Shown here: positions 1 through 11,365 of the stretch, one piece after another
Layout: every line of letters starts with the position of its first letter
Position numbering within the stretch: position 1 is the first letter of the stretch
From: Blastomussa wellsi
Lineage: Eukaryota; Cnidaria; Anthozoa; Scleractinia; Plerogyridae
Reading direction: 5' to 3'
DNA: 64,000 bases
Assembly: GCA_947652115.1 (NCBI GenBank)
Contig: OX393561.1
Location: 35,133,031 to 35,197,030, forward strand
Notes under the pieces: model-generated
Told to the model about the DNA's origin: nothing
Databases searched by the model: none
Seen by the model: only the letters and a program-made list of their open reading frames with translations
Position numbers and translations under genes: made by a program

Positions 1-674
1 TGGTCATTAGGTGCCAATCAGCTCGCTACTCCAAAATCTGGACTAAACCGATTTAAACAGGCCTGTCGTTGGATCGGCGTAATCAAAGAAATAGCGCTCC
101 GGTCCAGAGGCTTGTCGCGCGGGTCAAAACAAAGACAAAGACCGAAACCGCAAACCGCGCATGAAAAGCCTCTGGCACCCAGGGTAGAGGTTTATTGCTT
201 TGACCAAACATTTGTTCGCTTTAATACTTTACAAAAAGACTATAAGATTGTTTGGATACTAGTTCGACTAAATGGAAAGCTAATTTATTGGCGTAATCCA
301 GGATAAAACTTGAAATAGCGATACCCAAAAGCTCAATGTACAACACTCAGGGTAAGAGACTTAAATGGACTGATCATTTTTTCTGTTGCTTGTTTGGAAT
401 TAACTCCAATGGCCCTTCCTTCCTACTTAAATAGCCTATTATTGTGCCAAGTTTCAAGTTTCTAAGCTTAATCGATTTCGAATAAAAGCGGTTTTCCTGT
501 ACGCAGAAACAAAATTTACCAACACAATTTCCCATTCGAGGAAAATGACCAAAACTCATTAGACCTCCTCTGTGAAGTTATTTTCACCTACAGTTATAAA
601 TCACTTACCTCTTCAAAAAGAGGGTTTGTTGTCAATCTTTCGTACCCAAACATAAAACACTTGGAAGGTAAATA
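1..674. other. Intergenic, no gene recognised
   Basis: No supported gene, RNA or repeat boundary was found here. The short open frames have no recognisable domain and no convincing splice structure. The stretch could be the flank of a gene left of the window, but nothing shows this. Confidence 0.4.
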
Positions 675-1526
675 ATGCGTGGTTCAATTTTCCCTGTAAC
701 CAACCCCCCCCCCCCCCCCCGGCCACCCCCGGGACAAGTCCAGCCCTTTTGGCCCGGGGATGGGGAATTGTTTTAAAGCGGTCTAGATCTTGTCCCGGGG
801 GGTGAGGGGTGGGGCAAATCTAAAGTGCTTTCTTGATGTTCTTCCAAGAACGTCACTTATCGGTTGACACGATTGTGGCATACCGCGCTAAGGAGATTGC
901 CTATATCCAGAGAAAATCTGTAACAATTGTAGCCGTCTGGTTAGAGAAGAATAATCTTTTAAAATTTAAATATGCTTTTGAAGGTTTTTTGCTTTCCCTT
1001 TATCGTTCTGTTCGCTGTTTGCAAACTCCTTTCCTATTCTTTCGAGGAAGTGGCGAGACGTACGGGTTACATTCCTTCAGTTTTCTTTATAAAATGTAGT
1101 GTTCAAGATTTCGTATGCTATATATGTAGTCTCAGTTATTTATGATATGTATACAGTCTGCAAAAGCGTTCAAATTCATGAGTAGACGTGCAGCATTGCA
1201 AGTCGGGCCTAATAACTTTATTAAGGACGACGTTGCGAAAATAAGTCGCGAGAAGCCAGGAACGTTGCGGTCGCTTTCAGAAAAGTGTAGTTCTTGAAAA
1301 AACTTCTTCATGTACTTCTTTTGCTATTTTTACAGAAATCAGTATTTTTATCTCGAATTTGTACACAAAATGACGTACTTGTGGTCGACGAAGAGTCCCG
1401 GGCGTGGGGAATTATCTTTTTCTGTGTGCCCGGGGTGGGGAATAGACCGCAAAATAGCTAAAAAATGGCAAATGCCCGGGGTGTGCCCTGGGGGGGAATG
1501 GTTACAGGGAAAATTGAACCACGCAT
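675..1526. mobile_element. Inverted-repeat element with CCCGGGG-rich interior
   Basis: About 27 bp at 675-702 (ATGCGTGGTTCAATTTTCCC and onward) recur as the reverse complement at 1499-1526, giving an element of about 852 bp. Just inside each end lie GC-rich tracts built on CCCGGGGTGGGGAAT-like units, plus a poly-C run near 704-720. No transposase frame is present and no target duplication is obvious, so this is a non-autonomous element of unassigned superfamily. Confidence 0.6.
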
Positions 1527-1829
1527 AAGTGGAGGAAATCAGCTTGCAATGGGCCTTAATCACACGGCGGCCATGTTGAGTCCCGAGGGATTGAAAACTT
1601 TTGTTTTGCTACGCGGGAACTCGTTCCCAAACATTTGAACTCGAGGCTCGGGGTACAAAATCTATTGTCTATGGCCAACATGGCCGCCTCGCGAATAAGG
1701 CCCATGTTGTTGTTTTGCCAAGACGCGGGCGTCATTCTTCGTGACGTCACGATGGCTACGCGCGTACAGACAGTGGAATTTGACGAGTTGACCCCTCCCT
1801 CCTGGAAAAACTGAAGAATGATTCACCAA

Positions 1830-2340
1830 TAGACGTGAAAACTGCAAAGGGCCGCGAACGATAATGCTGCTAGTTTACGTGGGATCTGCAAGAGACCTAA
1901 TCAGCCAAAAATAAACTGTAACACAAACATAACTGCAAGGCTGATACTACGTGAAAAAATTGACTTTGCGAGACAACAACCCGACAGAAACCGATAAAGG
2001 CTGCAACCGTGGACAGCTGTTTCGTTCTTATTGGAACTCGTCAGCACGGTGCAGCCAGAAAGCCAGCTCAAATAAAATGCAACAAAACCCACGCTTTATC
2101 AAGTTCCGTACTTTGAACCCGTCCGCCCCCCGAATCACGCGCTGCCAAATCACGTGTTTCAGGGACAAAACAGGCAAAGTATCGAATTCTTGTCTCGCAA
2201 AGTCAAAATGTAGATGGCTAAACCATCTCAACATTGTAAAATAGACATGAAAACTGCAAAGGACCGCGAACGATAATGCTGCTAGTTTACGACCTAATTA
2301 GCAAAAAATAAACTGTAACACGCCTGACTTCGTGAAAAAT
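1830..2340. repeat. Direct repeat pair upstream of M20 copy 1
   Basis: A segment of roughly 110 bp near 1830-1950 recurs near 2242-2345. It contains GAAAACTGCAAAGG, CGCGAACGATAATGC and TGCTAGTTTACG, followed by AAAATAAACTGTAACAC. The second copy lies about 80 bp from the M20 start codon, so the duplication covers the likely promoter region. The block between the copies is not repeated. Whether it is a regulatory duplication or a transposon trace cannot be decided from sequence alone. Confidence 0.6.
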
Positions 2341-2425
2341 TCACCAATAACCGCTGACCGTGTAGCCCGTGGACTTTTGGGACCGATTGGCGTTGCACCC
2401 GTTACGATCACGTGACACAGAAAAC

Positions 2426-5400
2426 ATGGCGAGCGTTCAGGCAGAGGTTCTGAAGCAGAAAGCAAAAGAAGCAATCGATATATATTCTACTGACTTATAT
2501 GATCTAAACAAAAGCATATGGGAAAACCCAGAGCTATCTTTTAAGGAGACATACGCTCATAATCAACTGACGGAGTTTTTGGCGGAGCGAGGTTTCGATG
2601 TGACCCCCCATTACACTTTGGATACTGCTTTTCGTGCTGAAAGCGGCGAAGATGGAGGTTTAACAATTGGTCTGATTAGTGAATATGATGCTTTACCAGA
2701 AGTAGGACACGCTTGTGGACACAATCTGATCGCTGAATCAGGTGTAGCGGCGGCATTAGGTGAGCACGAATGACCTATGCGTAAGTAAGGCCTCAGTTAT
2801 ATAGTCTCGAGTACCCGAGACAACCCTCCCTACCGAGCGTTTATATGACAAAATTTGTCCCTGTCAGTCCCTGTCAGCTGACCCTATTTGATTATTCATC
2901 AAGTATTTTAATATTCAACTGACCAGTTATCCTTCTTTCTTTGAATTTCTTTCGTTTATTCGATCACTGGAGGCCTTGCTGGGTTTAATTATATTTCTTT
3001 AGTGCATTTTTTGGCTTAAAAACCTGAAATTCGGAGTGTACGTGACACTCGGCACGTTCAGAGTTGTCCCGGGTAGGCGAGCCAAAGTGTTTATATGAGA
3101 AAAAGTTGTCCCGCCTGCCAGGGTTACCCTACCTACCGAGACGAGACAACTCGCCTACCCGAGTTGTCTCCCCCCCCCCCCCCCCCGAGACAACTCGGGT
3201 AGGATCATGTAAACGGTTGGTAGAATATTTCAACGTTTTAGTGAAAAGAGGGTCTCAATGGGGTTAACCGTTAGCCGTAAAATGGCCAAAAATTTAGCCG
3301 TTAGGCGTAAAAATGAAAGAATTTTAACTGTTAGCCGTAAAAAATGTTAACCGTAAAAAATCTAATTACAAAAGTAAAGGCCTCGAGAACTTTTTTGAGT
3401 CTGATGTGTTGTGCGTTTATGTGTTCTGGTAGCGAGAAAAGCCGCTCGAAACCGGAAGTGTCTGCATCATTTCCTTGTTTATTTCCCTTTAAGTAATTTA
3501 AACTCTATCTTATTTTGGTATTCTTAATATTTTTCCACCTCAGTAAAATCATAAGAGTTATAGTTCACTGGGACACACAAATACACACACAAATACTTTT
3601 TTTTTATCTCAAAATGGTCCAAAGACTTTCAGTATGTTTTACAACAATGGAAATTAATATTTAGCTTCTTAAAACGATAGCAATTGTTTTTTAACTCCTC
3701 CTGTTAACCGTAATGGAACAAAATTAACCATTAGCCGTAAAAAAGCCAAAAAGTTAACCGTTAACTGTAAAAGCCACTACCCCATTGGGACCCTCTGAAA
3801 AGTTAGCTCGCCCAGGGTAACTCTGGGGGAGGGTTGTCTCGGGTACGCGAGACCACCTAAGTGGGGCCTAAGCCTGGCTGGGAAAGGGGCCATCTTGGAT
3901 CACCGTCTTGGTTTTCCTTGATTTTTCAAAGATACCTGCATACCACCTAACGTAACCCGAGCAAAAAATAAAGTCAACCAAAAATGGATGCTAAAATCAT
4001 AAGCATTTTTAAAATTATCCTGTTAAAATGTGGTTGCCATGGAAAGATCACGTTCAGGAATGTCATATCCTACAAATATATTAATATTGTTGCCACTTCA
4101 CATACACAATTAGTTTCAACAAAGTCTGTGATGCATGAATATACTGTAGATTACCAAGCTGTCTCTCTGCAAGTCTGAAACTTCCAGGTTTCATTTGGTT
4201 TATAATTATTTCATGTGAAATAATTGTAAAAAAGATTAACAATTGTGGTTCTAGCTATGTTGGCAAATGTTATTTATCCTTTCAAGAACTGTTGATGATA
4301 CCATTTGTTAAAAGGCTTCTCCCAAACTTATTCAGAGAGTAATCATTTCTCGCATGACCTGCCCACATGGATGAAAACCATTTCAGCCTCCTTCATGATT
4401 ATGTTGTTATTACATGTATGTGTGCACAGGTCTCAAGATTGCTTTGGAAGCAATCAATCAGAAACCAAAGGTGAAAATAGTTCTTCTTGGAACTCCAGCC
4501 GAGGAAGGAGGAGGCGGCAAGATTTTGATGATCAACAATGGATGCTTCAAAGATATCGACTTTTGCATGATGGTTCATCCTGCCCCACAAGACATTCTCA
4601 AGCCAGTATGTTTAGCTTGTCACAGTGGCTCAGTTACATACAAAGGTCATGCAGCTCATGCCGCAGCATTCCCCTGGGAAGGAATCAATGCACTGGATGC
4701 AGCAGTCATGGCTTATAACAACATAAGTGTATTACGGCAACAGATGAAGCCTGCATGGCGAATTCATGTCATTATTACAGAGGGCGGTGTTAAACCAAAT
4801 ATCATACCAGACCGTGCTAAGCTCAGTTATTATATTAGAGCTCCAACAGATGAGGAATATGCCATTTTGAAGGAAAAGGCTATAAGTTGCTTTGAAGCTG
4901 CAGCATTAGCCACTGGTAAGTGTTCAAAAATATAGCCTTTTCCAAGCTCTCAAACAGTTGAGGGCAAACTAAGAAAGCAGGTGAGCGAGGAAATTGAAGG
5001 CGAGCTAAATCTGCACATTTCTTGCTCCTTTCTTAGAGCTTGACTGTCCAGAAAATCTCAAACAGCCGTTAAAAGATGTAATGCAAATAGGCTTCCTCTA
5101 AATCACGCATGCAGACCATGTTCAACATTTTTCTGATTGACATGAAATGAGGCATGCCATGAGGTGTTGACATTAATTCTCAAAATCAACCACTCAGAGG
5201 GGATAGCATCTCATGCTCTACATGTGTACCAGAAGAGGTTTATTGAAGAAAATCGTACAGGCCTCTTTCCCATTCTCACCTTAGTCGTCCCTTGTTTTTT
5301 CATCCACTTCCTTCACAGCCCCAACTATTCAAGAGCTTGCTTGGAACCGTCTATCAAAAATATTGCAGCATTCATTGAACCGGACTTGGAAAACAACTTC

Positions 5401-6021
5401 AATTCCAGCTTTTCCTAATTCAGATAAGCATCTTTAATTTTATTTGCACAGGGCAGTTGAAAACTACATTTGTAATGTTTAGTTGGCAAAATACGAGTTG
5501 CCTCTGCAGTGCCATTTGCCCTGATTGTGTAAAGTAACAAGTACGCTACATGTATAATCCTAAGTCTTACCAACTTGACCTGCTTCTGTTGAAGTTTTGG
5601 CTAATCATTGTTGCTCTTTTTTCTGTCATTTGCAGGGTGCAAGATGTCCATTGAGTGGGATCCATGTCCTTATTCCAACTTAGATACTAATTCCACACTC
5701 GCTGGCCTCTACAAAGCAAATGTAAGAACATTTGGAGTAACATATGGCCCACTGAGTGATGAAGAAGGACTTGGCTCAACAGATATGGGTAATGTCTCCA
5801 AAGTTGTACCTTCAATTCACCCAACATACAGTATTAATTGCAAAGCTGTGAACCATTCTCATGCATTCACAACAGCAGCAGTAACAGATACTGCTCACGA
5901 GAAAACCTTGATCGCAAGCAAGGCAATGGCTATGACTGCTATTGATGTATTGTGCAATCCTGAATTGATGGTGAAAATCAAGAAAGACTTTGAAAAATCA
6001 CACACAGATACATGTAATTGA
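2426..6021 (+). CDS. M20 metallopeptidase, PM20D2-like, copy 1
   Basis: Three exons: 2426-2759, 4430-4915 and 5636-6021, 1206 nt in frame for 401 residues, near the usual length of this family. PM20D2-type enzymes are dinuclear metal dipeptidases that clear unusual dipeptides such as beta-alanyl-lysine or Xaa-Arg. Visible motifs: EYDALPE and GHACGHNLIAE near residues 86-102 (metal-binding His), GTPAEEGGGGK near 132 (catalytic Glu pair), MMVHP, GHAAHAAAFPWEG, LRQQMKP, GGVKPNIIPDRA, then GSTDMGNVS and HSHAF in exon 3. The start at 2426 is chosen because copies 2 and 3 begin with the same MAS; an in-frame upstream ATG exists at 2369. No signal peptide is seen, so it is probably cytosolic. Oddity: the conserved WRVHGIITEGG reads WRIHVIITEGG here. 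Substrate is not determinable. Confidence 0.9.
2804..3853. mobile_element. Inverted-repeat element in M20 copy 1 intron 1
   Basis: Ends match as inverted repeats of about 25 bp: GTCTCGAGTACCCGAGACAA at 2804 and, at 3853 read backwards, GTCTCGCGTACCCGAGACAA. Further copies of the CTCGCCTACCCGAGTTGTC motif occur inside near 3060-3200, partly as a palindrome around a poly-C tract. No coding capacity and no clear target duplication. A second element is nested at 3247-3796. Confidence 0.7.
3247..3796. mobile_element. Nested inverted-repeat element with TTAACCGTTAGCCGTAAAA units
   Basis: Left end AGAGGGTCTCAATGGGGTTA is mirrored at the right end by CCCATTGGGACCCTCT. TGAAAAG lies at both junctions, consistent with a short target duplication of 7-8 bp, although the duplication and the repeat end overlap by a base or two. 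Subterminal zones carry a degenerate 18-20 bp direct repeat, GTTAACCGTTAGCCGTAAAA-like, at 3262-3360 and again at 3704-3772. It sits inside the larger element 2804-3853, so it inserted later. Confidence 0.6.
4916..5635 (+). other. M20 copy 1 intron 2, no gene
   Basis: This intron runs from a GTAAGT donor to a TTTGCAG acceptor. Nothing beyond ordinary AT-rich sequence was recognised in it. Confidence 0.6.
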
Positions 6022-6380
6022 TGACTTTTTATATTTTGCGAAGGACAAGGGCACACTACCAGTGAGATAGAAGAAACAAAATTCTAAAAGTTGCCCATAG
6101 GATTGCTGGTAAGAGTTGTGAGCCCTTACAATTTGGGCAATGTTAGTGTGGATTGTGTGTATTGTAGCTAGGAATTTTTATCATCATTTGCTGAGTGATG
6201 CTGGGAGTATTAGTTGATAGCAACAGGGGACGGCGGAGCTTTCGTATTACTCTTTATTATAGACTGTGAAGTGTTCCTTGAATAACCGAAATGGAGCTAC
6301 TCCCTCTCTAGAATCCAAGATTCCAATCAGTATGCAAGATGTTCGTGGGCAATTATTAAAACATACGTGCTTAGATTTAA

Positions 6381-6504
6381 GCAATAGAGGACTTTTGCCG
6401 TATAGCCTCATCTAAACACGAGAGGATCCATAACTTTCGAGAATTCTCCCAAACCCCTGAGTGTTTAGATGAGGCTATGTAAACACGGAAAAGTCCTCTA
6501 TTGC
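6381..6504. mobile_element. Short hairpin MITE, about 124 bp
   Basis: GCAATAGAGGACTTTTGCCG at 6381 is matched by the reverse complement ending at 6504, and the arms continue through CCTCATCTAAACAC. The two arms pair over most of the element. A related CTCATCTAAACGCG fragment follows near 6560. No coding capacity. Confidence 0.65.
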
Positions 6505-6925
6505 TTTCATAAAATATTTCTTTTTTTCTACGCACAAAACTAAAACGTCACTGTGTTTACATACTCTCATCTAAACGCGCCTATCGACCAATAAGAGTGT
6601 GCGTAGTATCTCACTTATTTTATAAAAATTGTATACATTGCTCTTAGATTTTGCCATCAACTCGTATTAACATTTTAGTTCAATGTTTATTTATTTGTAA
6701 TTGCTTGCAATGCTTCAGGTACTGTAAATGTGCGTACATGTAAGTGTCAAATGAATGTAATGTTTGCCAGTTTCGCAAATAGTCCAAACTATATTGACAT
6801 GTACTTATGTGCAATGGATACACATGTGCATATTAACAAACCACAGGACGTTTGAATTTTTCAGTCACTCAAAGTGCTTGCATTTAGCTATACATGTTTT
6901 CAACTGAGTGTCGTAAAATAAAAAC

Positions 6926-7082
6926 CAATGTAATTACTTTGGTCAATCACAAAGATCCAACTCAGAACGCGGGAAAACGTGCGCGCGCGAGTCACGATTG
7001 GTTTTAATTGATTGGTTGAAAAAGTGGCGCGCGATTTTTATACCAATCACTGAGTGTGGCAATGCAAAACCAAAGTAATTTG
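6926..7082. mobile_element. MITE-like repeat with GATTGGTTGAAAA core
   Basis: TTACTTTGGT near 6936 and ACCAAAGTAA near 7070 form the inverted ends. The interior contains GCGAGTCACGATTGG, GATTGGTTGAAAA, GTGGCGCG and CCAATCACTGAG. A second diverged copy of the interior is present at about 38190-38290, which shows this is a dispersed family. Confidence 0.55.
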
Positions 7083-7103
7083 CCAATTGCTTTCTACGCT
7101 TGA

Positions 7104-7377
7104 TGGGAGGCACGGTGGCCTCATGTCCGGGTTCGAGCCATTGTTTTGTATTCTCGGGCACGACCCTTCACTCTCACAGTGTCTCTCTCCACCCAAGTGT
7201 ATAAATGGGTACCGGTGAATTTACTGCTGGTGGGTAACCCTGCGATGGACTAGCATCCCATCCAGGGGGGAGTAGAAATACTCCTAGTAAGATAAGTCGT
7301 TTCATGATAAGGAGACCAGAGATAAGCGCCGGCCTGATGAGTCACTTAGGCTCGAACGCAGACTTACTTTACCTTCG
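7104..7377 (+). mobile_element. tRNA-derived SINE with deleted head
   Basis: Flanked by an exact 8-bp duplication, ACGCTTGA, at 7096-7103 and 7378-7385. It starts GGGAGGCACGGTGGCC, then loses about 40 bp compared with the full copy at 35685-35984, and resumes at the B-box-like GGGTTCGAGCC. The body holds AAATGGGTACCGG, GCGATGGACTAGCATCCCAT and a CTTACTTTACC tail. The A-box spacing is destroyed by the deletion. Confidence 0.75.
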
Positions 7378-7621
7378 ACGCTTGAGTGAAAGCCGCTCTA
7401 TCCATAACAATGAAGTATCTGTTTGTTGTTGTTCTGAAATTATCTAGTCAGTCATTTCCAGTGTTACCCCGATCCCAGATGTTTTCTCTCTTCTTGCTTC
7501 AAATGGTACTCAAAGCGACTAAAATATATAAAAAGAGAAACCTCTGGAACCTGCAGGCTATTCCATAGTTTTAAAATTGGTATAATATTGTAAATATAGT
7601 TAGTATTCTAAATATAGTATT

Positions 7622-8072
7622 GTAGGAGGGGGTGAATGGGGGTACGTGAAGCCTCCAATCCGTGCTATTTTGCAAATCCGCATCCACATTCCTTGAAAAC
7701 TTTCTGTGTACTGTAATAGTTTCACTGAAAGGAAGGTGGATGTTTTTGAAGGCAATTTTTCAAGAGCTTTCGTTTCATTGCTTCTTTTTCCTGCAGTTCT
7801 AATGCAAAGCGGCGGTTTAGGTCTTGTCCAAATTAAAAAAAAATGGACAAAACGATAGCACTGAGGTCAAGACTGAAGATGCGCCAAGGCCACGATCCGA
7901 ACGGCATTCAGAGTTCGCAATCCGAGTTGATCCGTAAACTTAACAGCTTATCCGTGATCCAGAGCATTTTCGAAATCCGCGAATCCGCTTAATTCTTCGT
8001 TAAAATCCGCAATCCGTGTTCTTTTCAATGCTAAATCCGTTGATCCGCGAACCTATTCACCCCCTCTTGTAG
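7622..8072. mobile_element. Inverted-repeat element with AATCCGC clusters
   Basis: TAGGAGGGGGTGAATGGG at the left is mirrored by CCTATTCACCCCCTCTTGTA at the right, consistent with a TA target duplication. The interior carries many scattered copies of AATCCGC/GATCCGC on the plus strand, particularly at 7660-7690 and 7915-8060. No coding frame. Confidence 0.6.
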
Positions 8073-8877
8073 TGATAAAGGTAATGGTATAATTATTTAA
8101 TAAAATTTGAGTATAAAAAAATTGTTCAAAAAGTTATTCAAGACAAAGCGTACATAACTGGTCATAACTGTGAATGGACTGTATCGATCCTTATTTCATC
8201 AACAGAGTAATTCTTTGTAGCATTTCATTTCCCTACAACATGTCCTTTCAGCTTACTTCATTGAGCATTTATTAGGTTACGTCATCATTTCTAAAAGGGT
8301 TGGAACTCCAGTCCTTGATGTAAGATGGGATCTTGGGACTTTGGATAAACCTGCAGCAATGTATAATATCAATGTTAACCATAATCCAGCTGTTAAGGCG
8401 TTCGTTTAGTTGAGGAACAGTACGAAGAACGCTATTTTGTCCGTCTGTTGACTTTTCACTGCATGCGATTTAAGTGCAAATGTGTGAAAGCCGGAACGAT
8501 AATTTTTAGTTTTAAAATGCTTGTGGTATTTGAGTGCGAATAAGTGAAAACGTGTCATATTCACACGGCCGCCGAAGTGAGGGAATATTGTGCAGTAGGA
8601 AGCGCATGGCAGCCCACTGAACAAGTAGGAATCAACAGAGACGCAAGAAAATGCACTTCTATGCAAACAATGTAACTTGAGTTTATCAAGGCTGCTTCCT
8701 GTCATGACGCACAAAATATTTACGATTTAAGTTGTTTGAGTCACATGGCGAGTGGCATGTTCCATATATATTTTGCATTTCTGTTCTATTTTTGCAACAC
8801 TACCACTAAATGTTAATTTACATGGTTGGCGCCCCAGCCTCCCGAGTGTTAGATGACGCTTTGTAAACACGGAACGG

Positions 8878-9310
8878 AAGGTTTTCACGTGACGTCAGAG
8901 AAAACTAAAATTAAAACTTTTGAGTTTTCAACCTCATCAGGTAAAAGTCATTTTTAAACATATATCTGCTGGCCTGTTTTCAGCTCGATAGACGGCTTTG
9001 TTTTGAAAATAGAACATTTTGAATTTCAAATTTTTCACAATTCGTGACATCGGCATTGCTTCTGTACGTGAGCAAAAATATCGAGGGGCCCCAACATGGC
9101 GTCTCCATACTAAACACTATAATTTTCTGTGATACACTTTGCCGAATAACTCGAGTTCGGAATATCGTACATCCCCGAAACTTTGGCACGTTGTTTATTT
9201 ATTACTCTTCTACGATATTTCAATTTCTTGACTCAATTTATTGAATGGTAAGCGATTTTATTTCTTGCGTGCGTGAAATTTGCGTGATACTTGCGTGACG
9301 TGAAAACCAC
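8878..9310. mobile_element. Inverted-repeat element, GGTTTTCACGTGACG family, copy A
   Basis: Left end AAGGTTTTCACGTGACG and right end CGTGACGTGAAAACCACC are inverted repeats. The interior includes ACATGGCGTCTCCATACTAA and GCCGAATAACTCGAG. A diverged inverted copy follows at 9822-10195. No coding capacity was recognised. Confidence 0.6.
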
Positions 9311-9821
9311 CAAATGCTTTTATAAAATATTTGTCAACGGGTGATTCCTCAGAAATAAAAGTTGTTGAACGAGTTTTTGAAACTTTCCCTGAATGTTCCC
9401 TTCCAAGCACTGTTTCGAAAAATACAATAAAATGGTAGGTCACCGTGCTGGCAAGAGATATGATGGGCCAATCTTACCCCTCACTCGTGCTATTTTATCG
9501 TTTCACTGTACATTTCTACGTTAGTTACAAGTTTTTCGATTCATTGCGACTATTCAAACCATGGGGCTCCAATGTCCCCACTAAACCTGTTAAAAAGGAC
9601 TCTGACTTTTCTGATCGAGTCACGTGAGGAGTGGATTAGTTCAAGCGGGCCGATTTAGTGACCCATTGGTTAGGATGAGAAAGAAAATGTTCGGCAACAG
9701 TAGTGGGTTTGGATTTAATGTTCTGGTTCTGGTGATGCAGTCATTAAAATGAATAACAAAATATAATCTACAATAGGAATATTCATTAAAAAAAAACGAA
9801 CAAAGCTCAAAATTGGTAATA

Positions 9822-10195
9822 GGTGGTTTTCACTGTCACGCTATCAAAAACTAAATTCGAAATAGTTCAACTACGGAAGCTTAGAATTTCAGCGAGTGTA
9901 GATGATAAATAAAAACTTTCTCCAAGTATCATACCTGTGCGGTGCCCCGTTCGCGAGTTATTTGCCGAAACGTTCCACGCAAATTTACAAAGCTTAGTAT
10001 GGAGACGCCATATTTGTATCCTTCCGAGGGGCACAAATATGGCCGCCGTGATGCACGCGAAACCATCTGGAATTCAATTGTGCTATAATAGCGACTACTT
10101 TTTGCTCATGAGCAACTATACTTACACACAAATACCGCTTATTATATCCGAAATGTTCAAACATCGAAAGGATAGGCTTTTTCTAAACAAAACAC
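9822..10195. mobile_element. Copy B of the GGTTTTCAC family, inverted
   Basis: It begins GGTGGTTTTCACTGTCACG. It carries CGAGTTATTTGCCG and TTAGTATGGAGACGCCAT, which are the reverse complements of segments in copy A. The right boundary is approximate. Confidence 0.5.
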
Positions 10196-10270
10196 TTTAG
10201 TCACGGTTCTCAGCTTGATGTCACATACTGCCAAGAACTCAAATATCCAAGATGCTCTGTTTTCAGAACA

Positions 10271-10273
10271 AAG
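10271..10273. repeat. Left AAG target-site duplication of the CACTA element
   Basis: AAG directly precedes the CACAGG terminus and is matched by AAG at 20680-20682 after CCTGTG. Confidence 0.85.
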
Positions 10274-10319
10274 CACAGGAAAAAATTTAAGATTCCAAAT
10301 TGGAATAACATTGGTAAAC

Positions 10320-11160
10320 ATGTGAAATGATAATCCAATGTTGGTATATTATTGGTTATTTTATGGGCTACCAATAATACACCAACCTTACAACAAGGAT
10401 GTAAATTTTGATATCCCAACATAGGCACTTTATTGGATAGTAATTGGAAAACCTAACAACACCCATACCAATAATGGGAGATTATTGGAATCCCCTAACA
10501 CATTTACCAATAAAATACCAATGGTATCCCAATATTAGACAACAATTGACACTTAAATATACCAATATAGGTATTTCATTGGACAATGGTTGGTTGATCT
10601 GTCAACATAATTACCAATATTGGTAAATTATTGGAATTCCGGAACACATTTTCCAATAAGATACCAATGGTATTCCAATTTTAGACAACACTTGATACTT
10701 ACATATATCAATATAGGTATTTCATTGGACAATGGTTGGTAGATCTGACAAGATAAATACCAATACTGGTAAATTATTGGAATTACTGAACACATGTACC
10801 AATAAGATACCAATGATAATCCAATTTTAGACAACATTTGATACTTACATATACCAATATAGGTATTTCATTGAGCAAGGATTGGTTGATCTGACAAGAT
10901 AAATACCAATACTGGTAAATTATTGGAATTCGTGACCATATTTACCGATAAAATACCAATGGTATTCCAATTTTAGACAGCATTGGACACTAAAACATAC
11001 CAATTTAGGTTTTTCATTGAAGAATACATGTAGTTGGGAGATCTTATAAGATAGATACCGATACTGGTAGATTATTGGAAATTCTGAACACATTTATTAA
11101 TAAAATACAAATAAAATTTATTAATGGTATATGTATGCCAATTAATTTCAATGTTACGGA
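10320..11160. repeat. Left subterminal array, about 146-bp units
   Basis: The phrase ATTATTGGAA recurs at 10481, 10627, 10773, 10919 and 11071, giving spacings of 146, 146, 146 and 152 bp. Each unit contains ATACCAATGGTAT, TACCAATATAGGTATTTCATT and ACCAATACTGGTAAATTATT-like blocks. All are variants of a CCAAT-N-ATTGG palindrome. CACTA elements typically carry transposase-binding subterminal repeats, so these are probable binding sites (inference). The last unit, nearest the transposase gene, is the most diverged. Confidence 0.85.
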
Positions 11161-11365
11161 CATTTTCATGGCTAGTTTAATACTGTATTGAGATAAATTG
11201 GAACTGGTAGATCTATATCGTAATATATTTGGCAAACATTGGAGCATGTACTTATTGTACCAACACTGGACAATTAATGAAATTGGAGTTTCTTTATACC
11301 GTACATGTTGTAGTCTGTTTGGTGTAAAATGATACAAAGCTGAATACTACATGTACACCCTTCAG

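Noticed and set aside
3064..3267. Small protein in M20 intron 1
   Set aside because: The frame is made of the inverted-repeat element's palindromes and a poly-C tract.
3262..3772. Interstitial telomere repeat
   Set aside because: Units are TTAACCGTTAGCCGTAAAA-like, about 20 bp and degenerate, not TTAGGG arrays.
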